Positions 33,784 to 42,732 of a stretch of 64,000 nucleotides of DNA are shown here, one piece after another (positions within the stretch are counted from its first letter, which is position 1; every line of letters starts with the position of its first letter). Origin of the DNA: Runella sp. CRIBMP (GTDB lineage Bacteria > Bacteroidota > Bacteroidia > Cytophagales > Spirosomataceae); contig NZ_JAAAKZ010000002.1 of assembly GCF_009905605.1 (NCBI RefSeq), positions 558,001-622,000 of the forward strand, in the 5' to 3' direction. The position numbers were made by a program, and so were the translations under genes. Below the pieces are notes generated by a model that saw only the letters and a program-made list of their open reading frames with translations, was not told where the DNA came from and made no database searches.

Positions 33784-34575
33784 TTAATTCGTCAATGCTT
33801 GGATAAGTATCAATAATCCCATAGCACCAACAGTACCCGCCAAGGTTCTTAAGTAGCGTCGTCCTTCACGTTTTCGCTCGTCACGGGTCATGTCTTTGTA
33901 AGGTTTCATATTTTGGTCTATGCCCCGGCCAAAAAAGTAAAACCCGCCCGCAAGCACCCCGATTGCGAGCAAAAAAACCAGTACCGCCGCCACTCCGTAA
34001 CCCGAACAGGCGATATTACACGATAAGGCAGCCCCAAGAACCGCCAATCCGACTCCCAATAAAAATAATAGGAAGTAACCCACACGATGACCCGCGTTAC
34101 CATCAGCCGCACTAGCAGAACGACGTGCCATTTTTTGGTACATTTTCTCCCGAAAAGACAGTTTGGTTTCACCTGAGGTACGGCTATTTACGGTTTCAGA
34201 GGTAGACGAGAGACTACTGTACAAAGCAGTGGTTCCTTCAGGATGGGTCGTCATGCGTCCCAGAATCCCGCCCGCAATGGTATAAGTAAAGAGGTTAAGG
34301 CAAACAAGGCAAAAAAAGGTTTGTTTCTGAAAGATAAACCGCGTTCGCGAAGTAATATCAACCAAACGGAGTGCCGCATAACGGCGAATGATGACTTTAA
34401 GTAGAATTAATCCCACAATCATCCCCATAAAAACACCCGACGAACCTCCTTTAAAAAGGGCGCTGCCCACAATGATACCAATAAGGATATTGGTAATTTC
34501 AATTACGATAATCAGAGGAATGGCTTGATGCGGGTGGCGAGAAGCCCAAAACGAAAGTAGATTGGTCAATTTCAT
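33784..34575 (-). CDS. Hypothetical integral membrane protein
   Basis: 263 residues, not recognised. About five hydrophobic segments: near residues 20-40, 45-60, 85-105, 165-185 and 190-215, with one more near the C-terminus (AGTVGAMGLLILIQALT). A Ser/Thr-rich, then basic loop (about 115-160, containing REKMYQKMARRSAS) and a charged stretch KDMTRDERKREGRR lie outside the membrane. A Cys pair is in LSCNIACSGYG. It stops 6 bases before the TonB receptor, so the two are likely to be translated from one mRNA; a role in assembly or regulation of that receptor would be guesswork. Confidence 0.7.
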   Translation of the reverse strand: MKLTNLLSFWASRHPHQAIPLIIVIEITNILIGIIVGSALFKGGSSGVFMGMIVGLILLKVIIRRYAALRLVDITSRTRFIFQKQTFFCLVCLNLFTYTIAGGILGRMTTHPEGTTALYSSLSSTSETVNSRTSGETKLSFREKMYQKMARRSASAADGNAGHRVGYFLLFLLGVGLAVLGAALSCNIACSGYGVAAVLVFLLAIGVLAGGFYFFGRGIDQNMKPYKDMTRDERKREGRRYLRTLAGTVGAMGLLILIQALTN

Positions 34576-34791
34576 TCTGAAAATGAGGTTATAGGAGATG
34601 CTAATTTACCAAAAGTACAAAACTAGCCTCCATTTCCCCAAACCGTTGAATCATAAACACCATCGTTTTAGGATAAAAACACGGTGAATTTGACAAGGAC
34701 ATCGTTTCTCTAGGCTGTGCGGTTGGTAAGCGTTTAGAAAACCAATATCCTTGCCCTAATTCAACATATTTTTTTAACTGTGAGGTCCAAC

Positions 34792-37524
34792 TTATAGTCC
34801 TTCAAACGTCCAACCAATATACACAATGCGTCCAATTGAAGCCGCTCCGTATACTTGTACGGCATTGGCGTTCAACAAATTAGTACCTCCAATTTTTAAA
34901 TTGCTTTTTAGTTTTGGCAAACGATAATTTACCTGCGCATCTACCGTTCCGAAGGCATCAATGTAGCCTTCATCGATGGGCATAAAATACGTATAACCGC
35001 TTATGTGGCGATAGTTGACGGCGTAAGTCACATTTTTGAATGGCTCTCCATTGAGTCCTACATTTACTTTATGCGCTGGGGTATTAAAGCCCAAAATCAA
35101 ACCAGGAACATCGTCTTCATTGATATGCGACCATGTATAATTGGCGTTCAGATTGAGTTTTTTATTCCAAAAATATTCAACACTTCCAATTAGCCCCTGA
35201 GTACGCACTTGGCGGTCGGCATTGGCCCAGGTTTGAATCAAGCGGCCTCGGGTACGGTCGGTGGTAGGTTTGGCAAAATCGCCGCTGGCGGTTGGGAGCG
35301 GTGCGCCCGTGGGCACCAAGCCGTCTTCACGACCATAAAACCGAAGAGTACCGATAAAATCATTGTACCACGACCGATAATAACTCAAATCAACGTATAA
35401 CCCTTTAAGAAGCTGCGCTTTGTAGCCAATTTCCCACGTATTGACCTGCTCAGGAGTAATTTTTTTGATGGTAACGGGTTTTAAGAAATCAGGATTGGCC
35501 TGTCCATTTGGCAATGCCGAAACGGCGTTTAAGCCTTGGTAGCCATTTTCCACATTTCCCGCCACCAACAGCGTCCCAAAATCAAGGTAGATAAATTGAT
35601 CTAACTGCGCGGGTTGACGGTAAGCTTGCGCGTAGTTTACCCGAAAATTATGTTGGCGATTTTCTCCCAACGAAACCACTGCTGAAATACGGGGAGAAAA
35701 CCGACTGCCAAAATTGCGAAAACGGTCAAAACGGCCTGCCGCCGCCAGTTTTAAGCGGTTTTGCCATACGGCATACCGAAGTTGCCCATACGCCCCTCCA
35801 TCCCAATTGACAATGCGCTCGCGACGTTGAATATCGTTGGTATTGGCAGAAATGGGCGAATTAGGGCCATCAGAAAACAGTGTTCCTCCCGATTGCAGCA
35901 AATGCGTTCGGTAAGAGGCCCCCGCAATGAAATTGAGCTTGTTCATAGTCCATTCGCGTTGGGCGCTTATATCCCAAAAACGGGCCGTATTGGCAAAAGC
36001 CGCCCCCCGTACTGTTTTGGTCCCGTTTACGTCAATTAAACCTACACCACTGACAATCTGCTCCCGAAGCTGATTAAAATGAGGACTTCCTACTGGCAAT
36101 TGTACCCCCGCCGCCAACTGCGACGCCAATGCCTGCGCGGCTTCGATGCTCTGCCCACCAGCAATGGCTTGCGGTAATGTGTAAGCCGATGGAATACCAC
36201 CATTTGGATTGGCGGCAAATACGTTGGGAACCACCGCCCCCGCTGAAAGACCGTTGGTACGAGCCGCCGTAAATACCTGATTCCAAAGCGCATAGTAGTT
36301 AGACGCGAAGGTAGGGTAGCGGCTTCCGTTGGCTTGGGTTCCTGAGGCCATGGGAGCGTTGAGAAGACCGCCCGCGAGGGAGTTTAAATCGTAGGCTTTG
36401 CCACCGTAATCAAAAACGGTATACGCCCTTATGAACCATTTATCTGATTTTAGCTCTATCCGATGTACATCATACTTCATTCCGCGCTGGGCGTATCGAC
36501 TTGTACTTTGAAAAATACCATTGCTGACCGCCAATTTATATTCATACACCGCCCGAACTTTGGCGTTGATTTGCCAATGGAGCGAAGGATTAATCCGATA
36601 GTTTCCCGCTTTGTAGTTGCCATTATTGAATAATTTAAACGGGTTTCCTGACGATTCAGGCCAATTGGCCATTGCTGCTTCGGAGTAGCCCTGGGTATAA
36701 ATTCTGTAGGCTGCATTGTTGTTGAGCGCAGTCAAAGCAGGGCTACTGACCGTGGTCCCTACGTCACCGTACCGATTGACAGCATTCCATCCGGCTGGGT
36801 TTCCAGTTGCATTATTGACTGGGTCTGAGCCGGCCAAACCACCCGAAGTAACGCGCTTGATGGCAGCATTATTGGATGACAAAAATTCGTCGGCCTCAAA
36901 ATAATTGGCGTTGAATTTTAGGGCCACTTTATTCCCCAACACTTTAGCGTAGCGAATTTGCCCGTCAATCATCGAACGGTTCCCGCCGCGCAGTGAAGCC
37001 GACAGTCCCTGGTATTTAAAAGGGTCTTTGGAATGCATCAGCAACACACCGTTGAAGGCATTGGAGCCATAAAGCGCCGAGTTGGCTCCAAACACAATAT
37101 CTGCACTTTCTAGGTCCAGCTCACCAATGCCGACCCAGTTTCCGTAATACAACGACGCCGTGGGAGAAGTCACGTCAACGAAATCGGCCAGCTGAATCAC
37201 GCGTTCGGCCTTTGAACTGTTGAAGCCCCGAGTACTGAAGCTGGTAATCAACCAACTTGATTGACTCACATCGACACCTTTGAGCCGCGATAAGGATGAA
37301 ATAAACTCAGAAGAAGGTTGTTTTTGCAGCTGCGTGCCTAAAATACGCTCAACCGTGACGGGCGTTTCCATGATGGGCTCGGCCGTACGTGAAGCTGAAA
37401 CAATGACTTCATTGAGGTACAATGTGTCTAATTCTAGCGATTTTTTGGGTGAAGAGATTTGTGAAAATGAAAATTTAGTAATTGTTAAAATAAGTAAAAT
37501 TGGACTAAAATAACGATTTATCAT
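34792..37524 (-). CDS. TonB-dependent receptor
   Basis: About 910 residues from ATG 37524 (MINRYFSPILLILTITKFSFSQ), which begins with the signal peptide; an upstream in-frame ATG at 37593 only adds unconserved residues. No carboxypeptidase-like extension is present: the plug starts right after LNEVIVSASRTAEPIMETPVTVERI, followed by STRGFNSSKAERVIQLADF and DIVFGANSALYGSNAFNGVL. The barrel contains FRVNYAQAYRQP and YRSWYNDFIGTLRFYG and ends YIGWTFEGL. It resembles receptors for cobalamin, siderophores or similar small ligands. It stands alone; the substrate cannot be read from the context. Confidence 0.88.
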   Translation of the reverse strand: MINRYFSPILLILTITKFSFSQISSPKKSLELDTLYLNEVIVSASRTAEPIMETPVTVERILGTQLQKQPSSEFISSLSRLKGVDVSQSSWLITSFSTRGFNSSKAERVIQLADFVDVTSPTASLYYGNWVGIGELDLESADIVFGANSALYGSNAFNGVLLMHSKDPFKYQGLSASLRGGNRSMIDGQIRYAKVLGNKVALKFNANYFEADEFLSSNNAAIKRVTSGGLAGSDPVNNATGNPAGWNAVNRYGDVGTTVSSPALTALNNNAAYRIYTQGYSEAAMANWPESSGNPFKLFNNGNYKAGNYRINPSLHWQINAKVRAVYEYKLAVSNGIFQSTSRYAQRGMKYDVHRIELKSDKWFIRAYTVFDYGGKAYDLNSLAGGLLNAPMASGTQANGSRYPTFASNYYALWNQVFTAARTNGLSAGAVVPNVFAANPNGGIPSAYTLPQAIAGGQSIEAAQALASQLAAGVQLPVGSPHFNQLREQIVSGVGLIDVNGTKTVRGAAFANTARFWDISAQREWTMNKLNFIAGASYRTHLLQSGGTLFSDGPNSPISANTNDIQRRERIVNWDGGAYGQLRYAVWQNRLKLAAAGRFDRFRNFGSRFSPRISAVVSLGENRQHNFRVNYAQAYRQPAQLDQFIYLDFGTLLVAGNVENGYQGLNAVSALPNGQANPDFLKPVTIKKITPEQVNTWEIGYKAQLLKGLYVDLSYYRSWYNDFIGTLRFYGREDGLVPTGAPLPTASGDFAKPTTDRTRGRLIQTWANADRQVRTQGLIGSVEYFWNKKLNLNANYTWSHINEDDVPGLILGFNTPAHKVNVGLNGEPFKNVTYAVNYRHISGYTYFMPIDEGYIDAFGTVDAQVNYRLPKLKSNLKIGGTNLLNANAVQVYGAASIGRIVYIGWTFEGL

Positions 37525-37929
37525 CTCCTTTTGAATGGGTTTGTTTGGCTGCAAACTTATAGAGAAAGAATTACTTTCAATAAACATCCCCATAGCTTAG
37601 GCAACATTTAACTAATAAGTATATAATTTTAAATACCTTTAAAACTACACTCATCTCCCATTAGGAGCATTTCCATCCTGTTTTGCACACAACCATATCC
37701 ATTATAAAAATATTTATATACTCTTACGATATTTTATAGCTAAAGTATTGCATATCTGATTATTTATATAAACTTTTGTAAAACCTTTTGGTATATTTAC
37801 ATATCACTTTACCCTATTTTGAAAATTTATTATCATGAAAAACCTAACGAACCCGCTTCCGTTAAGCACAATTTCTGTGCATTTTCGAAGAACAAAAACG
37901 TCATTTTACGCTAATAGACCTTTCACAAT
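37525..37929. other. AT-rich divergent intergenic region
   Basis: About 405 bases between the divergent TonB receptor and the 906-residue T9SS substrate. It is strongly AT-rich. I found no exact TTTG-N19-21-TAnnTTTG pair. A 33-codon ORF at 37835-37936 overlaps the next start codon and is listed separately. Confidence 0.5.
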
Positions 37930-37936
37930 ATGCTGA
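37835..37936 (+). CDS. Possible 33-residue leader ORF upstream of the T9SS substrate
   Basis: ATG at 37835 opens a frame of 33 codons (MKNLTNPLPLSTISVHF at its start) that ends in TGA at 37934-37936, overlapping the ATG of the next gene at 37930 (ATGCTGA). The overlap would allow translational coupling. There is no similarity I can name and no clear ribosome binding site, so it may be a chance ORF. Confidence 0.25.
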   Translation: MKNLTNPLPLSTISVHFRRTKTSFYANRPFTIC

Positions 37937-40650
37937 AAGGGATATTTTTTATCCCCTACTTTTTTCTTCTGAGTACCTCTATCTTAATTGCCCAACCCAA
38001 AAAATGGGCAGCTAATTGGTATTTTGGGTATAATGCTGGAATCAGCTTTATTGATGGCACTCCCAAGCCATTGTCAGGGGGAGTAATAAACACTTGGGAA
38101 GGTTGCGCAAGTATCAGCGACAACAATGGAAATTTGTTGTTTTATACCGATGGAAGTACAATACGGAACAAAAAACACTTGGTCATGCCAGGAGCGGTAG
38201 ATCTGGGGGGGCACAACTCCACTACTCAATCGGCAACTATCGTACCGCTGCCCGAAGAGGACCACATTTACTATGTTTTTTCGATTGATTTTTCGGGAGG
38301 CAAGAAAGTATTACAATATTCTATTGTGGATATACAATTAAATGGAGGATTAGGAGGACTTGTTTCTAAAAACAATATCCTCTTAACCAACTCATCAGAA
38401 GGTCTGACTGTTATAAAACATTGTAATTCTAAAGATTATTGGATTTTAGCGAATGAACTGGGCACCAATTCATTCAAAGCCTTTAAGCTATCAAAAGAAG
38501 GCCTTAATCATAAATTCATTGAAAGTAAAATTGGCACTCGAAAAGGCAACGCTGGACATTTAAAAACTTCACCTAATGGTCAAAAAATCGCCATTGCTCT
38601 TTTCAACAATGCATTTGAACTCTTTGATTTTAACCAAAATACGGGCGTCTTATCAAATCCAATACTGATACGTCATCCTGAATTTTATCGCACGTATGGG
38701 TTGGAGTTTTCGGCCGACAACCACTATCTCTACATGGCGGGGACCCTTAGGGACGAAAAACAAATATATCAGTTTGACATCACTTCGGGCTCTTCAGCGG
38801 CTATACTTCAATCCAAGATAACAATAGGAAAAATCACGGATTCTTACTTTGGCGCATTACAATTGGGGCCTGACAATAAAATTTATGTAGCCATCAACGA
38901 ACACAATTATCTGGCTGTCATCAATAATCCAACCCTCAAAGGCATGGAGTGTGGATTTGTCAGGGATGGGGTTAGTTTAGGTGGCAAAAAAAGCGGCATT
39001 GGCCTTCCTAATTTCATTTCTGCGTCTTTCAATGTCCAACCAAGGGTTTTTATTTCCCGAAGTGTAGGAAACACTTGCAAGGATATTACTTTGAAAGCCG
39101 AGATTGCTCCCAACGTCGGCAATTGGCATTATCAGTGGTACTTGAATGGAAAACCCATAAATAAAGCTACCCAAAACAGCATCACACCAGCCCAATCTGG
39201 TAGCTATCAGGTCATTGTAAACGAAATAAGCGGTTGCCACAACGACACCCTCAACTCCGAGGAAATGGATGTTGAATTTTTAAATGCAAATCCAGAATTT
39301 ACCATCGCCAATTGCAACAACGTATTGCTAAAAGCCAATGCTAATGCACCATTTCAGTGGATAGGCAATAAAATTCCAAAAGAACAGGAATCGCAAGATA
39401 CGTTGAGCGTAGCGGGCGATGGTGTTCAAATATACAGGCTGAAAATGTTTTATTCAGATAATACATCTTGTTTTGCTCCCAAAGAACTTAGTGTCACATT
39501 TCCACCTATCCAAACCTACAAACTTGAAAAAAAATCGCTTGTCTCCTGTGATACCGTGACGCTTAATGCCCCCATCAGCCCAAATTGGGATACGTACCGG
39601 TGGAAACTCCCCAACAATTCAACTGTCAGTGCCAACAAAGTAACCGTACGCCAAAGCGGACAATACATTGTTTTCGTAGAAAACAAACAAACGAAATGTG
39701 TGGCCAACGACACCGTCAATGTGGTCATTCACCAATCACCCAGTCTGAAAAACAATGAAAGTTTTTGCATGTCGGCTTCTACATTAGAACTTCAGGCAGG
39801 GGCCAACGGCGAAAGTCTGATGTATGATTGGGCTCCAAATTCCTCCAAAAATGCATCATTGGTCGTTGATAAAGCGGGTAGCTACCACGTTAAGGTTACC
39901 ACTCCCCAAGGCTGTAGCTCGTCGCGTACCATCGACGTTGTCGAGATGCAAAAAGTAACGTTGGGCAGCAACATCACCCTCTGTGAAGGAGACCCCGTCG
40001 AATTATCACCAAGCATCACCAATGCCCCAAACCCCGTCTCCTACCGCTGGTCATCGGGGGAAAATGTTCGAACGATTATACCCACTAAGTCAGGCACATA
40101 CACCTTAACTACAAGGCAATCGGTATGCGAAACCGTTGATTCTATCAAGGTTATTATCCATCCATTACCCCAAATAAAAGCAAATGAAACCGTATGTTTG
40201 GACAAAGAAATTGATGCGGGTGGACTCGACAAAGATTTAACCTACCATTGGCAACACTCGGCCGAAACTACACCTGTGATTACGATTTCAGCGTTGGGGG
40301 TTTACAACGTAAAAATAACCAATTCACTCGGCTGCACCGCTACCCGAACCATCAACGTCAACGCCTATTGCCCTCCGCATGTTTATGCTCCCGATGCCTT
40401 CACTCCCAACGGCGACGGCATCAATGATGTTTTTAGCCTTTTTGTTGCTAGCGGCCAACCCGTTTGTTTGGACATCTATAATCGATGGGGTCAACTTATC
40501 AAAAGAAATGAAAACGAAAGCCCCGTATGGGATGGGCAAATAGACGGCACACTTTCGCCAGAAGGCACCTACCCTTATGTATTTCGGTACAAAATTCGCA
40601 ATGACAATCTGATTCATGAATACCGAGGTGTGGTCATTCTTCAACGATAA
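37930..40650 (+). CDS. Large secreted protein with Ig-like repeats and T9SS type B (CHU_C) domain
   Basis: 906 residues. After the signal peptide (ending STSILIAQPKKW) comes a beta-propeller-like half (residues 25-370) with NWYFGYNAGISF, ISDNNGNLLFYTDG, SPNGQKIAIALF and LQLGPDNKIYVAIN, the usual front part of Bacteroidota adhesin-like proteins. It is followed by several Ig-like/PKD repeats with WxLxGxxI and SGxYxVxVxxxxGC strands, and the C-terminal YAPDAFTPNGDGINDVF, IYNRWGQLI, GTYPYVFRY domain recognised by the T9SS. Exported to the cell surface; likely an adhesin or matrix protein. Confidence 0.88.
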   Translation: MLKGIFFIPYFFLLSTSILIAQPKKWAANWYFGYNAGISFIDGTPKPLSGGVINTWEGCASISDNNGNLLFYTDGSTIRNKKHLVMPGAVDLGGHNSTTQSATIVPLPEEDHIYYVFSIDFSGGKKVLQYSIVDIQLNGGLGGLVSKNNILLTNSSEGLTVIKHCNSKDYWILANELGTNSFKAFKLSKEGLNHKFIESKIGTRKGNAGHLKTSPNGQKIAIALFNNAFELFDFNQNTGVLSNPILIRHPEFYRTYGLEFSADNHYLYMAGTLRDEKQIYQFDITSGSSAAILQSKITIGKITDSYFGALQLGPDNKIYVAINEHNYLAVINNPTLKGMECGFVRDGVSLGGKKSGIGLPNFISASFNVQPRVFISRSVGNTCKDITLKAEIAPNVGNWHYQWYLNGKPINKATQNSITPAQSGSYQVIVNEISGCHNDTLNSEEMDVEFLNANPEFTIANCNNVLLKANANAPFQWIGNKIPKEQESQDTLSVAGDGVQIYRLKMFYSDNTSCFAPKELSVTFPPIQTYKLEKKSLVSCDTVTLNAPISPNWDTYRWKLPNNSTVSANKVTVRQSGQYIVFVENKQTKCVANDTVNVVIHQSPSLKNNESFCMSASTLELQAGANGESLMYDWAPNSSKNASLVVDKAGSYHVKVTTPQGCSSSRTIDVVEMQKVTLGSNITLCEGDPVELSPSITNAPNPVSYRWSSGENVRTIIPTKSGTYTLTTRQSVCETVDSIKVIIHPLPQIKANETVCLDKEIDAGGLDKDLTYHWQHSAETTPVITISALGVYNVKITNSLGCTATRTINVNAYCPPHVYAPDAFTPNGDGINDVFSLFVASGQPVCLDIYNRWGQLIKRNENESPVWDGQIDGTLSPEGTYPYVFRYKIRNDNLIHEYRGVVILQR

Positions 40651-40710
40651 ATAAAGCCAATATGTAGCGCATAAAAACCCCTCTCTCTCATTTTGATAAC
40701 TTTCTCCCCG

Positions 40711-40755
40711 TTGTGTTTTTAGTTTCTTTACTTTTGTAAAGAAACTAACACAAAA
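40711..40755. repeat. Long palindromic hairpin sequence
   Basis: AGTTTCTTTAC and GTAAAGAAACT pair exactly around TTTT (40721-40746), and outer TTGTGTT/AACACAA extend the stem. No T-tract follows. The loop region also reads TACTTTTG, a -7-like element (40729-40736). May be a terminator remnant, a repetitive extragenic palindrome or a promoter-overlapping operator for the gene at 40820. Confidence 0.55.
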
Positions 40756-40819
40756 CAGTTTCGCTATTGAGTGACGACAGCTCCTCTGTTTTCATTCCAT
40801 AGATATGCAGGGAATCAAC

Positions 40820-41551
40820 ATGAAAAACTCAAAACCTCGCCCTAAAAACCTAATAAGTTCGTCGGTCATAACTGTTATTGTTATTTCACTTGCCGTATGT
40901 ATTCTGTTGATTGTTAGGAGTATTTACGCACCTTCTTCACCTACTGATTCTGCTACCGAAATTTCAAGGGTAGAATCAGCCAACAATGATGCCGCCCTAA
41001 TAGACACCAATGCTTCCATCAAAGTGCCCAATATCACCGCAGAGCGCGCCGCTGAGAGAGCTTTTTATAAGAAAAAATTTGCCAAAATGGCCAAAAATTT
41101 CACTTTTGCAAAAGACGACTTTCAGGACAAAGGCTGGTATACACACAAGAATTTTGGCAAAAAAGCCGCCAGACGCAAAACCCTGAAAGCCCATGTCCGC
41201 GAAGACGGATTTATCTACTTAGAGTCGCAATTTTACGGGAACGATTGGATTTTTCACAACCATATTAAAGTGAAAGTAGGAAGTTTGTATTTAAGCAGTC
41301 CAAAAATTGAATCCTACAACAAGAACAATAAGCAGCAATACGAAGGCGATACCTTTTGGGAAAATGTATACTATCGTGAAACAGGCGACAACGGCATTAT
41401 TCAAGCCATTGCTGATTCCACTTCCAAACCTGTAAAAGTGCGTTTTGAAGGCCGAAAATTCAACCGCGACATTGTTCTGACCGCCGAAGAAAAGCAATCC
41501 ATTAAAGATAGTTACGAACTTTCGGTGGTGTTAAAAAAAATAAATCCGTAG
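40820..41551 (+). CDS. Hypothetical membrane-anchored protein
   Basis: About 243 residues from ATG 40820 (MKNSKPRPKN), chosen because a basic start directly before the membrane helix VITVIVISLAVCILLIVR is expected; ATG 40805 adds five residues. After the helix (residues 16-37) comes a Ser/Asn/Ala-rich linker, a charged helix (AERAAERAFYKKKFAKMAKNF) and a folded beta-rich domain with WYTHKNFGKKAARRKTLKA, YLESQFYGNDWIFHNHIKV and VKVRFEGRKFNRDIVLT. I do not recognise the domain. It would sit in the periplasm on an N-terminal anchor. Isolated gene. Confidence 0.7.
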   Translation: MKNSKPRPKNLISSSVITVIVISLAVCILLIVRSIYAPSSPTDSATEISRVESANNDAALIDTNASIKVPNITAERAAERAFYKKKFAKMAKNFTFAKDDFQDKGWYTHKNFGKKAARRKTLKAHVREDGFIYLESQFYGNDWIFHNHIKVKVGSLYLSSPKIESYNKNNKQQYEGDTFWENVYYRETGDNGIIQAIADSTSKPVKVRFEGRKFNRDIVLTAEEKQSIKDSYELSVVLKKINP

Positions 41552-41726
41552 CCCCCGCTTTACTTCTCATCTTCTTGTACTTGGCGTTTGAGGCAACAGC
41601 ATTTTCAGGAGCATTTTCAGAATAGACCTTAAAATAAGTAGAACGTCAGAAAATCAGGCGTTTAGTTGGTCATTTTAGGTTTTTCTTCAAACTTCGTCCC
41701 ACGAATTTTACGAAAAGAAAAACAAA

Positions 41727-42137
41727 ATGACAACAGCCATGTATCAAAAACCGTCAAGTGCTTTTATCGGTGCCTCTTGGGTGGCATTGGGCGCAGGAAT
41801 GTTAGGGTATCTCATCGGACTTTGGAGAGCCGAAATGCTACTTAACGAAAAAGGGTATTATTTTACGATTCTTATGTACGGATTATTCTCCGCCGTGTCG
41901 GTGCAAAAATGCGTCCGCGACCGTTTGGAGGGCGTCCCCGTCACCGATATTTACTACGGTATCAGTTGGTTTTCCACCATTTTGGCCATTACGCTTTTGG
42001 CCGTCGGGCTTTGGAATGCCACCATGCTGCCCAGCGAAAAGGGCTTCTATGCCTTCGCTTTTTTGCTGAGTATGTTTGGCGCCATCGCCGTACAAAAAAA
42101 CACCCGCGACAGTCAGGATTTTAAAAAACAAGGTTAG
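41727..42137 (+). CDS. YiaA/YiaB family inner membrane protein
   Basis: 136 residues with four membrane helices in two similar halves: [22 protein letters not shown] followed by [23 protein letters not shown], and [20 protein letters not shown] followed by [23 protein letters not shown]. The internal duplication (LNEKGYYF versus PSEKGFYAF, each followed by VQK) is the YiaAB two-helix domain. The function of the family is unknown. Confidence 0.88.
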   Translation: MTTAMYQKPSSAFIGASWVALGAGMLGYLIGLWRAEMLLNEKGYYFTILMYGLFSAVSVQKCVRDRLEGVPVTDIYYGISWFSTILAITLLAVGLWNATMLPSEKGFYAFAFLLSMFGAIAVQKNTRDSQDFKKQG

Positions 42138-42147
42138 AAAATGGAGC

Positions 42148-42177
42148 ACTGTGCGAAGTTTTTTAGCTTCGCACAGT
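42148..42177 (+). terminator. Hairpin after the YiaA/B gene
   Basis: ACTGTGCGAAG (42148-42158) pairs exactly with CTTCGCACAGT (42167-42177) around an 8-nt T-rich loop. No T-tract follows; it may act as a weak terminator or mRNA end protector before the VOC gene. Confidence 0.6.
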
Positions 42178-42241
42178 CTTACCGTTGAACCTTTTCATGG
42201 ACGATTGCGGTAATAAAACAACAAACTCCACCACTGCACCC

Positions 42242-42634
42242 ATGAGAATAGGACATCTTACATTGTTGGTCAACGACTACGACGAAGCCATCTTCTTCTA
42301 TACCCAAAAATTAGGTTTTATCCTCCTTGAAGACATTCAGCTCACACCCGAAAAACGCTGGGTAATCGTTGCCCCTTCTGATGCTCAAGGCGCTGGCTTA
42401 CTGTTGGCCAAAGCCGCTACGGACGAACAAAAACAACACATTGGAAACCAAACCGGTGGGCGGGTGTTCCTCTTTTTATACACCGATGACTTTTGGCAAA
42501 CCTACGAAAATATGAAGGCACAAGGGGTAGTGTTTTTGGAAGAACCACGCTCGGAGCCATACGGATGGGTGGTGGTATTTCAGGATTTGTACGGCAATAA
42601 ATGGGACCTTTTGGAAAGTAAAAGTAATGCTTAA
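42242..42634 (+). CDS. VOC family (glyoxalase-like) protein
   Basis: About 130 residues from ATG 42242 (MRIGHLTLLVNDYDEAIFFY), where the domain begins; an in-frame ATG at 42197 would add 15 residues. The VOC fold is seen as two beta-alpha-beta-beta-beta units: the first with a metal-ligand His in GHLTLLV, and the second with FLFLYTDDFWQTYENMKAQ and the final FQDLYGNKWDLLE where a Glu ligand sits. Such small proteins include glyoxalase-like enzymes and extradiol-type dioxygenase relatives; the substrate cannot be told. Confidence 0.8.
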   Translation: MRIGHLTLLVNDYDEAIFFYTQKLGFILLEDIQLTPEKRWVIVAPSDAQGAGLLLAKAATDEQKQHIGNQTGGRVFLFLYTDDFWQTYENMKAQGVVFLEEPRSEPYGWVVVFQDLYGNKWDLLESKSNA

Positions 42635-42704
42635 TAAGGCTATTTATCAAAGTTGCTCTTCATGACATTCTGAGAATAAAGCGAATAACTTCGACCAGAA
42701 ACAT

Positions 42705-42712
42705 TATTTTTG
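42705..42712 (+). promoter_or_regulatory. -7-like promoter element of the murF-alr gene
   Basis: TATTTTTG lies 20 bases before the ATG at 42733, giving a leader of about 15 nt. No convincing -33 TTTG is at the right distance. Confidence 0.45.
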
Positions 42713-42732
42713 GCGGAAATTTTAGAATTAAA

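Noticed and set aside
31932-33787. Several plus-strand ORFs of 70-190 codons opposite the TonB receptor
   Set aside because: They are antisense shadows of the receptor gene, have no domain signatures, and the receptor frame is continuous with clear motifs.
38094-38288. Small plus-strand ORF in another frame of the large T9SS substrate
   Set aside because: Inside the continuous 906-codon gene and without any start signals or motif.
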